Positions 1 through 7,218 of a DNA stretch of 64,000 nt are shown here, piece by piece. The first letter of the stretch is position 1. Every line of letters starts with the position of its first letter. Source of the stretch: Desulfovibrionaceae bacterium (GTDB taxonomy: Bacteria > Desulfobacterota > Desulfovibrionia > Desulfovibrionales > Desulfovibrionaceae); contig JACCQO010000014.1 of the NCBI GenBank assembly GCA_015709205.1, forward strand, positions 1 to 64,000, read 5' to 3'. Both the position numbers and the translations under genes were made by a program. The notes under the pieces are model-generated. The model saw only the letters and a list, made by a program, of their open reading frames with translations, had not been told where the DNA came from and made no database searches.

Positions 1-6
1 TCCCCT

Positions 7-29
7 CCCCGCCTCCCCCCGGCTCTTCG
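7..29 (+). repeat. Dispersed C-rich element, copy 1
   Basis: A pyrimidine-rich 23-nt stretch ending in GGCTCTTCG. It recurs almost exactly at 10136-10159, where the only difference is one extra C in the central C-run. Both copies lie in the same orientation about 100-145 nt upstream of a plus-strand gene (the atypical reductase here, adk there). Function unknown. Confidence 0.6.
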
Positions 30-30
30 C

Positions 31-60
31 CCCGCCCTCGCCCGCCCTCGCCCGCCTTCG
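31..60. repeat. 10-nt tandem repeat, three copies
   Basis: Three consecutive 10-nt units (CCCGCCCTCG twice, then CCCGCCTTCG) in non-coding DNA at the window edge. The unit length is not a multiple of three, unlike the tandem duplications found inside genes elsewhere in the window. What precedes position 1 is not visible. Confidence 0.7.
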
Positions 61-171
61 GGAGGTTGCCATCCGGGTGGGGCTGCTTATTTTTTGGAGG
101 TCATGCCGTGTTTCGGTCCGGCGCGGGTGCGCGGGGCCGGGCGCGGTCAATCGCCAACACGGGGCACGACC

Positions 172-1071
172 ATGGAACAGACGGAACTGCTCATCATCGG
201 CCAGGGTCCGGCCGGGCTTTCGGCCGCCATATATGCCGCGCGCGCGGGCGTGCGGACCACCATTCTGGGGTGCGCGCCCAAGGTGGCGGGCGACTACGAC
301 ATCGACAACTATTTCGGCTTCGAGGAGACGATTTCCGGGCACGAGCTGATCGAGCGCGGCAAGCGGCAGGCCACGCGTTTCGGCGCGTCCATGCGCTGCG
401 AGCGGGTGCTCGGCCTGCACCAGGACGAGGACGGCTCCTTTGTGGCCACGGCGGAGCACGGCGAGGTGCGCGCGCAGGCGGTGATTCTGGCCACGGGCGT
501 TTCCCGCGCGCGGCCGGGCGTGTCCAACCTGGCGGACTACGAGGGCAAGGGCGTGTCCTATTGCGTGAGCTGCGACGGGTTTTTCTACCGCAACCGGCCG
601 GTGCTGGTGGCGGGTCAGGGCACGTTCGCGGCCAACCAGGCCCTGGAGCTGACCAACTACACGCCGCGCGTGACCATCGTGACGCAGGGCAAGGCGCCGA
701 CCATGTCCGCGGACTATCGGGCGCGGCTGGCCGAGGCGAACATTCCGGTGCTGGAGAGGAGCGTGGTGCGGCTGGAGGGCGCGACGGCCATGGAGCGCGC
801 CGTGCTGGACGACGGCACCGGCCTGGACGCGGACGGGCTGTTCGTGGCCATGGGCGAGGCCTCGTCGCTGGATTTCGCCTACACCCTGGGGCTGGAGCGC
901 AACGGCGTGTTCATTCAGGCGGACAGCGAGCAGCGGACGAACATTCCCGGCGTGTATGCGGCGGGCGACTGCGTGGGGCGCTTTCTGCAGATCGCGGTGG
1001 CCGTGGGCGAAGGGGCCAAGGCGGGCCGCGCGGCCATCGAGCACGTCAAGGCGCGGCGCAAGGCGGCGTAG
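172..1071 (+). CDS. Atypical thioredoxin-disulfide reductase-like flavoprotein
   Basis: 299-residue two-domain flavoprotein of the low-molecular-weight thioredoxin reductase family. Seen: N-terminal FAD motif GQGPAG (residues 10-15), redox pair CVSC (131-134), and a C-terminal FAD motif around AAGDCVG. The pyridine-nucleotide domain keeps a GxGxxA loop (GQGTFA, 148-153) but lacks the HRRxxxR element that binds NADPH; the equivalent stretch reads VTQGK. Known: D. vulgaris has an isolated reductase (DvTR3) described as NAD(P)H-independent; this protein may be its counterpart. No thioredoxin gene is adjacent. The start at 172 is set by family alignment, because the SD is weak; in-frame starts exist upstream (TTG 94, ATG 103) with no conserved sequence. 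A canonical trxB lies at 52103-53047. Confidence 0.85.
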   Translation: MEQTELLIIGQGPAGLSAAIYAARAGVRTTILGCAPKVAGDYDIDNYFGFEETISGHELIERGKRQATRFGASMRCERVLGLHQDEDGSFVATAEHGEVRAQAVILATGVSRARPGVSNLADYEGKGVSYCVSCDGFFYRNRPVLVAGQGTFAANQALELTNYTPRVTIVTQGKAPTMSADYRARLAEANIPVLERSVVRLEGATAMERAVLDDGTGLDADGLFVAMGEASSLDFAYTLGLERNGVFIQADSEQRTNIPGVYAAGDCVGRFLQIAVAVGEGAKAGRAAIEHVKARRKAA

Positions 1072-1160
1072 GCGCGGTGCGCGGCGGTTTTCCGTGGGCT
1101 CCGGCGGATGCCCCAGCGCAAAAAAATCATTCCTCCGGCGGCCGTTCGGCCGCAAACTCC

Positions 1161-1189
1161 CGCCGCGCGGCGTTGAGCCCCGCGCGGCG
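1161..1189 (+). terminator. Candidate hairpin after the reductase gene
   Basis: A perfect 10-bp GC-rich inverted repeat (1161-1170 with 1180-1189) with a 9-nt loop, about 90 nt past the reductase stop. It is followed by only a weak T stretch, so termination is uncertain. Confidence 0.35.
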
Positions 1190-1205
1190 GCCTTGTCAAG
1201 AAGGC

Positions 1206-1235
1206 TTGACAAAATGTTTTGACACCGGATAAGAA
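1206..1235 (+). promoter_or_regulatory. Candidate sigma-70 promoter of the tRNA gene
   Basis: A perfect -35 box TTGACA (1206-1211) is followed after 18 nt by TAAGAA (1230-1235), which would start transcription a little upstream of the tRNA at 1259. A second TTGACA sits at 1219-1224, so the exact promoter is ambiguous. Confidence 0.5.
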
Positions 1236-1258
1236 GATCGGCTCAACTAACTTAGATT

Positions 1259-1334
1259 GGGCCCATAGCTCAGTTGGCAGAGCCTCCGGCTCATAACCGG
1301 CAGGTCCCAGGTTCGAATCCTGGTGGGCCCACCA
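1259..1334 (+). tRNA. tRNA with CAU anticodon (tRNA-Met elongator, or tRNA-Ile2)
   Basis: Full cloverleaf of 76 nt with encoded CCA. The acceptor stem GGGCCCA pairs with TGGGCCC, the D-arm is GCTC/GAGC, and the T-arm is CCAGG-TTCGAAT-CCTGG. The anticodon CAT is at 1292-1294. The top pair of the anticodon stem (27-43) is a T/C mismatch. CAU tRNAs can be initiator Met, elongator Met or lysidine-modified Ile2. The perfectly paired acceptor start argues against initiator; the choice between Met and Ile2 cannot be made by eye. Confidence 0.95.
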
Positions 1335-1403
1335 GAAGGCATGAAATTGCGGGCCGGTAAACAACGCGCGACCACCAGCCGCAGGCAGGCGGCACATCCT
1401 GGC

Positions 1404-1447
1404 AAGGTGCTTTTTCCGGAAAGCGGATGGAGCACCTTCTCTTTTTC
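1404..1447 (+). terminator. Rho-independent terminator of the tRNA
   Basis: Inverted repeat AAGGTGCT (1404-1411) / AGCACCTT (1431-1438) followed by CTCTTTTT. It lies between the tRNA and the next gene, so the tRNA appears to be transcribed alone. Confidence 0.65.
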
Positions 1448-1456
1448 CCACTCGCT

Positions 1457-2278
1457 ATGAATATCAATAATATATTCAATGTGATAGAGGCAACTGCGCC
1501 TCTTTGGGGCGCCGCCGGATGGGACAGGAGCGGCGTGCAGGTCGCGGGGCTCTCCCGGGAGACGGACAAGCTTGCCGTGGCCCTGGATCCCACGCCCGCC
1601 TTTGTGCGCGAGGCCTTGGACTGGGGGGCCGGGTGTCTGCTCACCCACCATCCCCTGGCCATGGAACCGCGTTTTTTGGACCGCATGGACAACTACCACG
1701 AGGTGGCCCGGCTGGTGCTTTCGGCCGGAGCCTGGCTCTACGCGGCGCACACGTCGCTGGACGTGCAGGCCGCGGGCCCGGCTGGCTGGCTGGCGCGCGC
1801 CCTGGACCTGCGCGGCGCCGAGGTGATCGAGCCGGTGCCCGTGCCGTCGGAGGTGCAGGCGGCGGCCGACGGTGCGGCACGCGTCGGCTTCGGGCTGGTG
1901 GGCGGCCTGCCCGCGCCCCTGGAGGCCGACGCCTTTGCCGCGCTGCTGGCCGCGCACGTGCGCCGCGACTACTGGGTGCTGAACGCCTCCCTGCCCGGCC
2001 GGATCCGGCGCGTGGCCTACTGCACGGGGTCGGGCTCGAGCCTGGCCGGAGAGGCCTTTGCCGCCGGGGCCGACGTGTTCGTCACCGGCGACATGAAGTA
2101 CCACACGGCCCTGGACACGGCCGGGTGCGTCATCGACGTGGGGCATTTCTGCCTGGAGGAGGAGATGATGCGCCGCTTCGCCCTCGGGTTGCAGGAAAAC
2201 CGGGCCCTTGCCGGATTGAATATACGCTTTTTCCCAGGAACCGATCCCCTGCGCGTGCACCTGCCGCACAAGGGATGA
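1457..2278 (+). CDS. Nif3-like dinuclear metal centre hexameric protein
   Basis: 273-residue member of the Nif3/YbgI (GTP cyclohydrolase I type 2-like) family, a toroidal metal-binding protein whose physiological role is still debated. Seen: the metal-site signatures LLTHHPLAM near the N-terminus, VTGDMKYHTA, and DVGHFCLEEE near the C-terminus. The ATG at 1457 gives the normal family N-terminus (MNINNIFNVIE). It is followed after 58 nt by the zinc-ribbon coiled-coil gene, a pairing I recall as common in delta-proteobacteria; the two probably share a transcript running toward rnpB. Confidence 0.9.
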   Translation: MNINNIFNVIEATAPLWGAAGWDRSGVQVAGLSRETDKLAVALDPTPAFVREALDWGAGCLLTHHPLAMEPRFLDRMDNYHEVARLVLSAGAWLYAAHTSLDVQAAGPAGWLARALDLRGAEVIEPVPVPSEVQAAADGAARVGFGLVGGLPAPLEADAFAALLAAHVRRDYWVLNASLPGRIRRVAYCTGSGSSLAGEAFAAGADVFVTGDMKYHTALDTAGCVIDVGHFCLEEEMMRRFALGLQENRALAGLNIRFFPGTDPLRVHLPHKG

Positions 2279-2336
2279 CCCCTTTCGACTCCCACCGGCG
2301 GCCCGTGCGCCGGATCATCCACAGGAGGCAACGACA

Positions 2337-3197
2337 TTGAGCATGTATCTCAAGCAGATCGAGCAGCTCGTGGCCCTGCAGCGCATCGACAACGAAATCG
2401 TGCAGCTCAAGGCCGAACTGGACGAGGCGCCCCGCGAGGTCGAGGCGCTGCAGGCCAAGTTCGACGAGCTGGACCGCCAGAAGCAGCAGGTCTTGGAAAA
2501 GCTCGGCTATCTCCGCGAACAGGGCAAGCGGCTCAGCGGCGAGATCGAGGACGACAGCCTGAAGATCAAGAAGAGCAAGAACAAGCTCATGATGGTGGGC
2601 AACACCCGGGAATATCACGCCATGACCCGGGAGATGGACAACCTGGAGAAGCTCAACCGGCTGCGCGAGGAAGAGCGCGTGACCCTGGCCGAGGAACTGG
2701 AGCGCCAGGAGGCCAGCCTGGCCGAGTTCGAGGAGCGCGAAAAGGCGCTGCTCGTCGAGCTGGAGGAGAAAAAGGCCTCCCTCAAGGGCCGCATCGCCGA
2801 GGCCAACGTCAAGCTGGCCGATCTGGATTCGCAGCGCGCCAAGTCCGGCGAGGACGTGCCTCCTCCGGTCCTGTCCCGCTACGAGTTCATCCGCTCGCGC
2901 CTGGCGCACCCGGTCATCGTGCCCGTGTCCGAGGGCATCTGCTCCGGCTGCAACATTTCCATCCCGCCCCAGGGCTTCATCGAGCTGCAGAAGGGCCAGC
3001 AGATCCTGAGCTGCCCCAACTGCCAGCGGCTGATCTACTGGTGCGAGCACTTCTGCGATCCCGCGCCCGCCCGCAGGCGGCCCGCGCAGATGCTTGCCGA
3101 TGACGATCCGTCGGACCGCTTCCCGGACCGGGACGAGATGGATCCCGAAAGGGATTCCATGGACGTGGACGATTCCATGTCCTCGGACGACGAATAG
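2337..3197 (+). CDS. Coiled-coil protein with C-terminal C4 zinc ribbon
   Basis: 286-residue protein of the DUF164/C4-type zinc-ribbon family. Roughly residues 1-180 are highly charged heptad-like coiled coil, followed by a zinc ribbon with CSGC and CPNC about 20 residues apart and an acidic, Asp-rich tail. Such proteins are proposed to bind nucleic acid or act as scaffolds; no reaction is assigned. Start: a TTG at 2337 has AGGAGG (2323-2328) at an ideal 8-nt spacing, whereas the ATG at 2343 would be 14 nt away, so TTG is preferred. It follows the Nif3-like gene and precedes rnpB. Confidence 0.85.
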   Translation: MSMYLKQIEQLVALQRIDNEIVQLKAELDEAPREVEALQAKFDELDRQKQQVLEKLGYLREQGKRLSGEIEDDSLKIKKSKNKLMMVGNTREYHAMTREMDNLEKLNRLREEERVTLAEELERQEASLAEFEEREKALLVELEEKKASLKGRIAEANVKLADLDSQRAKSGEDVPPPVLSRYEFIRSRLAHPVIVPVSEGICSGCNISIPPQGFIELQKGQQILSCPNCQRLIYWCEHFCDPAPARRRPAQMLADDDPSDRFPDRDEMDPERDSMDVDDSMSSDDE

Positions 3198-3221
3198 CCG
3201 ACCGTACGCCCCCGCGCGTTT

Positions 3222-3249
3222 TGACGGGCGGGGCCGTTGGGGTTAGCGT
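3222..3249 (+). promoter_or_regulatory. Candidate promoter of rnpB
   Basis: TTGACG (3222-3227) and TAGCGT (3244-3249) with a 16-nt spacer. This predicts a start point within a few bases of the P1 helix start at 3259, which supports it. Confidence 0.5.
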
Positions 3250-3258
3250 GGGTTTTCA

Positions 3259-3630
3259 GGAGTCGGACGGGCCGTCGCCGCGGGTGGCAACACCCGGGGA
3301 GGAAAGTCCGGGCTCCGCAGGGCAGGACGCTGGGTAACGCCCAGGGGGAGCGATCCCCGGAAAGTGCCACAGAAAGCAGACCGCCGACGCGGGCCTCGGC
3401 CCGCGGGCAAGGGTGAAACGGTGGGGCAAGAGCCCACCAGTTGCCGCGGCGACGCGGCAAGCTCGGCAAACCCCGTCCGGAGCAAAACCAAATAGGGGGG
3501 CGTTTGAGGCCGGCCCGGCCGAAGCCCCCGGGTAGGTTGCTCGAGCCCGGAAGCAATTCCGGGCCTAGAGGAATGACGACCACTTCGGGATGCGTCCCGG
3601 AGCACAGAACCCGGCTTACAGTCCGGCTCC
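3259..3630 (+). ncRNA. rnpB: RNase P RNA (type A)
   Basis: Catalytic RNA of RNase P, which removes tRNA 5' leaders. Seen: P1 helix from GGAGTCGGAC (3259-3268) paired with GTCCGGCTCC (3621-3630); conserved 5' block GAGGAAAGTCCGGGC near 3300; ACAGAAA...GACCGCC near 3370; and the 3' conserved block ACAGAACCCGGCTTAC at about 3604. The order and spacing of these blocks and the length of about 372 nt match bacterial type-A RNase P RNA. Protein-like reading frames across it are fortuitous. Confidence 0.95.
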
Positions 3631-3674
3631 TGATCTCAAACCGGGCGGCGCGATGCGCGCCGCCCCTGTGCGCC

Positions 3675-4907
3675 ATGTCCGAAACACACGACATCTGGGC
3701 CGTGATCCTCGCGGCCGGAAAGGGGTCTCGCCTGGCCGAGGCGGGCATCCCCACCCGCAAGCAGTTCCTGGAATACGAGGGCGCGCCGCTGTTCTGGCGC
3801 TCGGCCCTGACCATGGCCCGCGTGCCCGCGGTGCAGGGGCTGGTCTTCGTCTTTCCGCCGGACGGTTTCGAGGACGCCCTGACCCTGACGCACGAGCTCA
3901 TGGACGCGCAGGACCCGGGGCTGCCCTGGAAGGCGGTGCCCGGCGGCGAACGCCGCCAGGACTCGGTCTTCGAGGGGCTGTCCGTGCTGCCGGAGGGCTG
4001 CGACTGCGTGCTGGTGCACGATGCGGCGCGGCCCTTCGCCTCGGCCGCGCTCGTTTCCCGGCTGTGCGCCGAGCTGCTGGACGGCACGCCCGCGGTGATT
4101 CCCTGCGTGAGCGTGCGCGACACGGTCAAGCGCGTGCACGACGGGCTGGTGGTGGAAACCCTGCGCCGCGACGCCCTGCGCGCGGTGCAGACCCCGCAGG
4201 GCTTCGACCGCGACGTGCTGGTGCGCGCCCACAAGCGCGCCCGGGCGCGCGATTGGGAGGTCACGGACGACGCCTCCATGGTCGAACGGCTGGACGTGCC
4301 CGTGGCCGTGATCGCGGGCGAGGAAGCCAACGTCAAGATCACCACGGTGGAGGATCTGGCCATGCTCGGAGCAACGACCGCCCCGGCCGAGCCCTGCGTG
4401 GGCTTCGGCTACGACGTGCACGCCTTCACGGCCCCGGACGCGCCGGACGCGCGGCCGCTCAAGCTCGGCGGGGTGCCCATCCCCGGCGGCGCGCACGTGG
4501 CCGCGCATTCGGACGGCGACGTGCTCCTGCACGCCCTGGCCGATGGCCTGCTCGGGTGCCTGGGCGGCGGGGACATCGGCCAGCGCTTTCCGGACGACGA
4601 TCCGCGCTTCGAGAACGTGGAGAGCGCCGTGCTCGTGGCCGAGGTGCTTGCGGAGACGCAGCGCGCCGGGCTGCGCGTGACCCACGTGGACCTGACCGTG
4701 GTGGCCCAGGCCCCGCGCCTGTCGCCGCACCGCGAGGACATCCGCCGCACCGTGGCCCGGCTGCTGGCGCTGGACGAACGCCGCGTGAACGTCAAGGCCA
4801 CCACCGAGGAAAAGCTCGGCTTCACGGGCGAGGGCAAGGGCATCAAGGCCATGGCCGCGGTCACGGCCCTGCGCGCGGCGGTACCGCCTTCCCCCGACGA
4901 AGGCTGA
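3675..4907 (+). CDS. ispDF: Bifunctional IspD/IspF isoprenoid enzyme
   Basis: 410-residue fusion acting at two non-consecutive steps of the MEP isoprenoid pathway. The N-terminal IspD domain (about 1-230; MEP cytidylyltransferase) has the nucleotide loop LAAGKGSRL and a late TDDASMVE motif. The C-terminal IspF domain (about 236-400; MEcPP synthase) has GFGYDVHAF, HSDGDVLLHA and a TTEEKLGFTG signature. The ATG at 3675 is chosen because the IspD fold begins just after it; the longer frame upstream overlaps rnpB. The linker contains a duplicated 9-nt unit (PDAPDA, about 4434-4451). IspDF fusions are known in alpha-, delta- and epsilon-proteobacteria. Confidence 0.95.
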   Translation: MSETHDIWAVILAAGKGSRLAEAGIPTRKQFLEYEGAPLFWRSALTMARVPAVQGLVFVFPPDGFEDALTLTHELMDAQDPGLPWKAVPGGERRQDSVFEGLSVLPEGCDCVLVHDAARPFASAALVSRLCAELLDGTPAVIPCVSVRDTVKRVHDGLVVETLRRDALRAVQTPQGFDRDVLVRAHKRARARDWEVTDDASMVERLDVPVAVIAGEEANVKITTVEDLAMLGATTAPAEPCVGFGYDVHAFTAPDAPDARPLKLGGVPIPGGAHVAAHSDGDVLLHALADGLLGCLGGGDIGQRFPDDDPRFENVESAVLVAEVLAETQRAGLRVTHVDLTVVAQAPRLSPHREDIRRTVARLLALDERRVNVKATTEEKLGFTGEGKGIKAMAAVTALRAAVPPSPDEG

Positions 4908-4920
4908 CGCGGCCCGCGCG

Positions 4921-4977
4921 CCGCAACGCCGAACGGCCCCGCCCGGAATCTCCGGGCGGGGCCGTTCGGCGTTGCGG
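4921..4977. terminator. Perfect 27-bp bidirectional terminator hairpin
   Basis: Arms 4921-4947 and 4951-4977 are perfectly complementary with a 3-nt loop. The hairpin lies between convergent genes (ispDF on +, channel gene on -). There is no strong U-tract on either side. The stem is unusually long and perfect for a simple terminator. Confidence 0.8.
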
Positions 4978-5016
4978 GGTCTCTCTCCTGCTCTTTCGGC
5001 CCGCCGCCATGCGTTC

Positions 5017-7197
5017 TCAATCGCGGGCGCTGAGCACCAGGATCTCGTCTTCGGGCCCGAGCGTCCAGCGCTGATCGCGCGGCGGGTTGACGCACAGGCC
5101 GTTCGCCCCGTCTTGATGCGCGTCCGGCCCGGACAGCGGGCGCACGCCCAGCGCCGTGTCGCCCAGGGCGCGCGCGGCGGCGCGGATCTCGGCGAAATCC
5201 ACGGCGCGGCCGTCGAGGCCGTATTCGCGCGCGGTGCGGAAGACCGCGTCGGGCCGGCCCGCGCAAAAGAGCTCGTGGAGCACGGTGTTCAGCTCCGGCC
5301 GCAGGGCCACGTGGGCCTGGATGTAGCCCAGGATGGACGGCGAGACGTAGAGCTCCTCGCCGGGCTCCAGGCGCAACAGGGGCTCGCTCTCCGGGTCCAG
5401 GAGTTCCAGGATCACGCGCGGGCGCGCCGCGCCCCGGGCCGCGTGCCCGGCCAGGCACGCGCGCAGCACGCGGTGGCCCAGGATGCTGCGCGCATCGGCC
5501 TCCTCCTTGCCGGGCAGCCAGTCGCAGCCCATGACCACCACGCAGGCGTAGCCGCCCAGATCCAGGGCCGCCAGCTCGCCGGGCACGGCGTAGTCGCCCT
5601 CCAGGTGGCGCACGGCCACGCGGTGCAGGGGCTGCCCGTAGCGCGCCACGCGCGCCTCGCGCCCGGCGGCGGCAAAGGTGGAGAGCACGTCCACCTCGAA
5701 CCGCTCGTCGGCCACGCGTTCGAATTCCTCCAGCAGCAGCGGGATGCGGTCGTTCCAGCCCATGAGCAGCACGCGGCTCGGCGCGACGGCGGCCGGAGCG
5801 GCCTGCGGGACCTGCGAGGTCTGCGGGACCTGCGAGGTCTGCGGGACCTGCGAGGTCTGCGGGACCTGCGCGACCTCCGCGGGCTGCGAGGTCTGCGGCG
5901 TGGTCCCCAGGGCCTGCTGCGGCAGCGCGGCGGGCACGCGGTCCGGGTGGGTGTGCTGCCAGCGCGCGGCCACGAAGACGACCTTGTCGCGCACTCCCAG
6001 GCGCACGTCGCTGGCCGGGTCGAAGACCGGCCGATAGCGGCGCGGCGCGCCGGTTCCGTCCCCCCAGTTCTCGTGGTCCCTTTGGTCCGCATGCCCGCCC
6101 TGCTCCACCGTTTCCCCTGTGCGCGCCGCGAGCAGCCCCAGGACCACGGCGTGGTCGAATGCCGCGTCCAGGTCGGCCAAGCGCAGCCCGGCCAGCTCCG
6201 GACAGGCGCGCACGTAAATCGTGCTCTCGCCGTCGCTGGTGAGCAGTTCGCGGTAGACCAGGGAAAGCCCCGCATGGCGCACGTTCTGGGCCAGCAGCAG
6301 GCAGAGGATGGCGTCGCTGGCCACGACCTCCACCGGGCCGCAGTAGGCGCCGCGGATCACGGCGGCGCGGCGTACGTCGGTGATCTCGGTGGAAAGGTAC
6401 GGCGGCCGGTCGCCGTGCTCGCGCACGTGGCGGTTTAGGGACAGGAGCACCTTGAGGGTGGCCGCGTCGGCCAGGTCCGTGTCGGCCGGGTCCGTGTCGG
6501 CCGGAACCATGCGGCCCGGGCCCGGGGCGGCGAAATCCGTGCCCGGGGCCACGATGGCCGAGGCGCGGTCGAAGCCCACGCGTTCCAGGTCGTCGCCGCG
6601 CAGGGCCGAACCGTTGCGGAAGATGATCTGCTTCTCGCGCCAGAGCGGCCCCAGGGCCGCGCGCAGTTCCGCGCGCAGCTGCGCCCCGGGCTCCTGGGCC
6701 AGGATCACCAGGGTCAGCCGGTGCACGTGGTGCAGCTCCAGGAACCGGCGCATGCGCCCGCCGGAAAGCAGCATCTCGCGGACGATGATCGGGGTGCGGT
6801 TGGTCCAGCCCAGGAGCAGCACGTGGCGGCTCACGGGCACGGGCGAAAGGCCCAGTTCCAGGCGGCGCACCGTGGCGTCCAGCCACTGGACCATGATGGC
6901 CACCAGCGAGCCCATGAAGAGCACCACGCCGAGCAGGGTCAGCCCGGCGGAAACCAGGCGCAACCCCACGCCGTGGTCGTCGCCCAGGTAGCCGGTGTCC
7001 GTGATGCGCAAAAACGCCCACCACACGGATTCGCCCAGGCCGTGGAAGCGTTCGCCGTCCAGCGCCAGGGCCGCGGTTCCGGCGACCAGGGCCAGCAGCC
7101 CGATGGCGCAGGCGATGGCCAGCAGGCGCGGCAGCGCGCCGCGCACCAGAAGGCGTTCGAGCTGGAAACGCAGGGTGTTGCGGTTGAGGCGGAGCAT
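5017..7197 (-). CDS. CASTOR/POLLUX-like ion channel with two RCK-type NAD-binding domains
   Basis: 726-residue inner-membrane cation-channel-like protein. An N-terminal membrane part has hydrophobic segments at about 20-45 and 83-108 and a pore-loop-like TDTGYLG between them. Two regulator-of-conductance domains follow; each starts with a nucleotide-fold strand and a GW motif (LLLGWTNRTP, then LLMGWNDRIP), typical of the CASTOR/POLLUX family. Ion selectivity cannot be read from sequence. Two in-frame minisatellites occur in linkers: a 15-nt unit (6466-6504, PADTD) and an 18-nt unit (5803-5874, QVPQTS). Start ATG 7197; the MscS gene ends 21 nt upstream, so the two are probably co-transcribed. 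Confidence 0.8.
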   Translation of the reverse strand: MLRLNRNTLRFQLERLLVRGALPRLLAIACAIGLLALVAGTAALALDGERFHGLGESVWWAFLRITDTGYLGDDHGVGLRLVSAGLTLLGVVLFMGSLVAIMVQWLDATVRRLELGLSPVPVSRHVLLLGWTNRTPIIVREMLLSGGRMRRFLELHHVHRLTLVILAQEPGAQLRAELRAALGPLWREKQIIFRNGSALRGDDLERVGFDRASAIVAPGTDFAAPGPGRMVPADTDPADTDLADAATLKVLLSLNRHVREHGDRPPYLSTEITDVRRAAVIRGAYCGPVEVVASDAILCLLLAQNVRHAGLSLVYRELLTSDGESTIYVRACPELAGLRLADLDAAFDHAVVLGLLAARTGETVEQGGHADQRDHENWGDGTGAPRRYRPVFDPASDVRLGVRDKVVFVAARWQHTHPDRVPAALPQQALGTTPQTSQPAEVAQVPQTSQVPQTSQVPQTSQVPQAAPAAVAPSRVLLMGWNDRIPLLLEEFERVADERFEVDVLSTFAAAGREARVARYGQPLHRVAVRHLEGDYAVPGELAALDLGGYACVVVMGCDWLPGKEEADARSILGHRVLRACLAGHAARGAARPRVILELLDPESEPLLRLEPGEELYVSPSILGYIQAHVALRPELNTVLHELFCAGRPDAVFRTAREYGLDGRAVDFAEIRAAARALGDTALGVRPLSGPDAHQDGANGLCVNPPRDQRWTLGPEDEILVLSARD
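5803..5874 (-). repeat. 18-nt coding minisatellite, three perfect copies plus a partial copy
   Basis: Three identical 18-nt units (5803-5820, 5821-5838, 5839-5856) and a degenerate fourth. Read on the minus strand they encode tandem QVPQTS hexapeptides in the linker before the second RCK-type domain. The unit is a multiple of three, so copy-number change would alter linker length without a frameshift. Confidence 0.9.
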
Positions 7198-7218
7198 GGC
7201 GGGTTCCTGCGGGCCGGG

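Noticed and set aside
3441..3674. N-terminal extension of ispDF across RNase P RNA
   Set aside because: The sequence is conserved rnpB; IspD homology begins at the ATG at 3675.
5803..5874. CRISPR-like direct repeats
   Set aside because: Units are contiguous 18-mers without spacers and are in frame within a channel gene.
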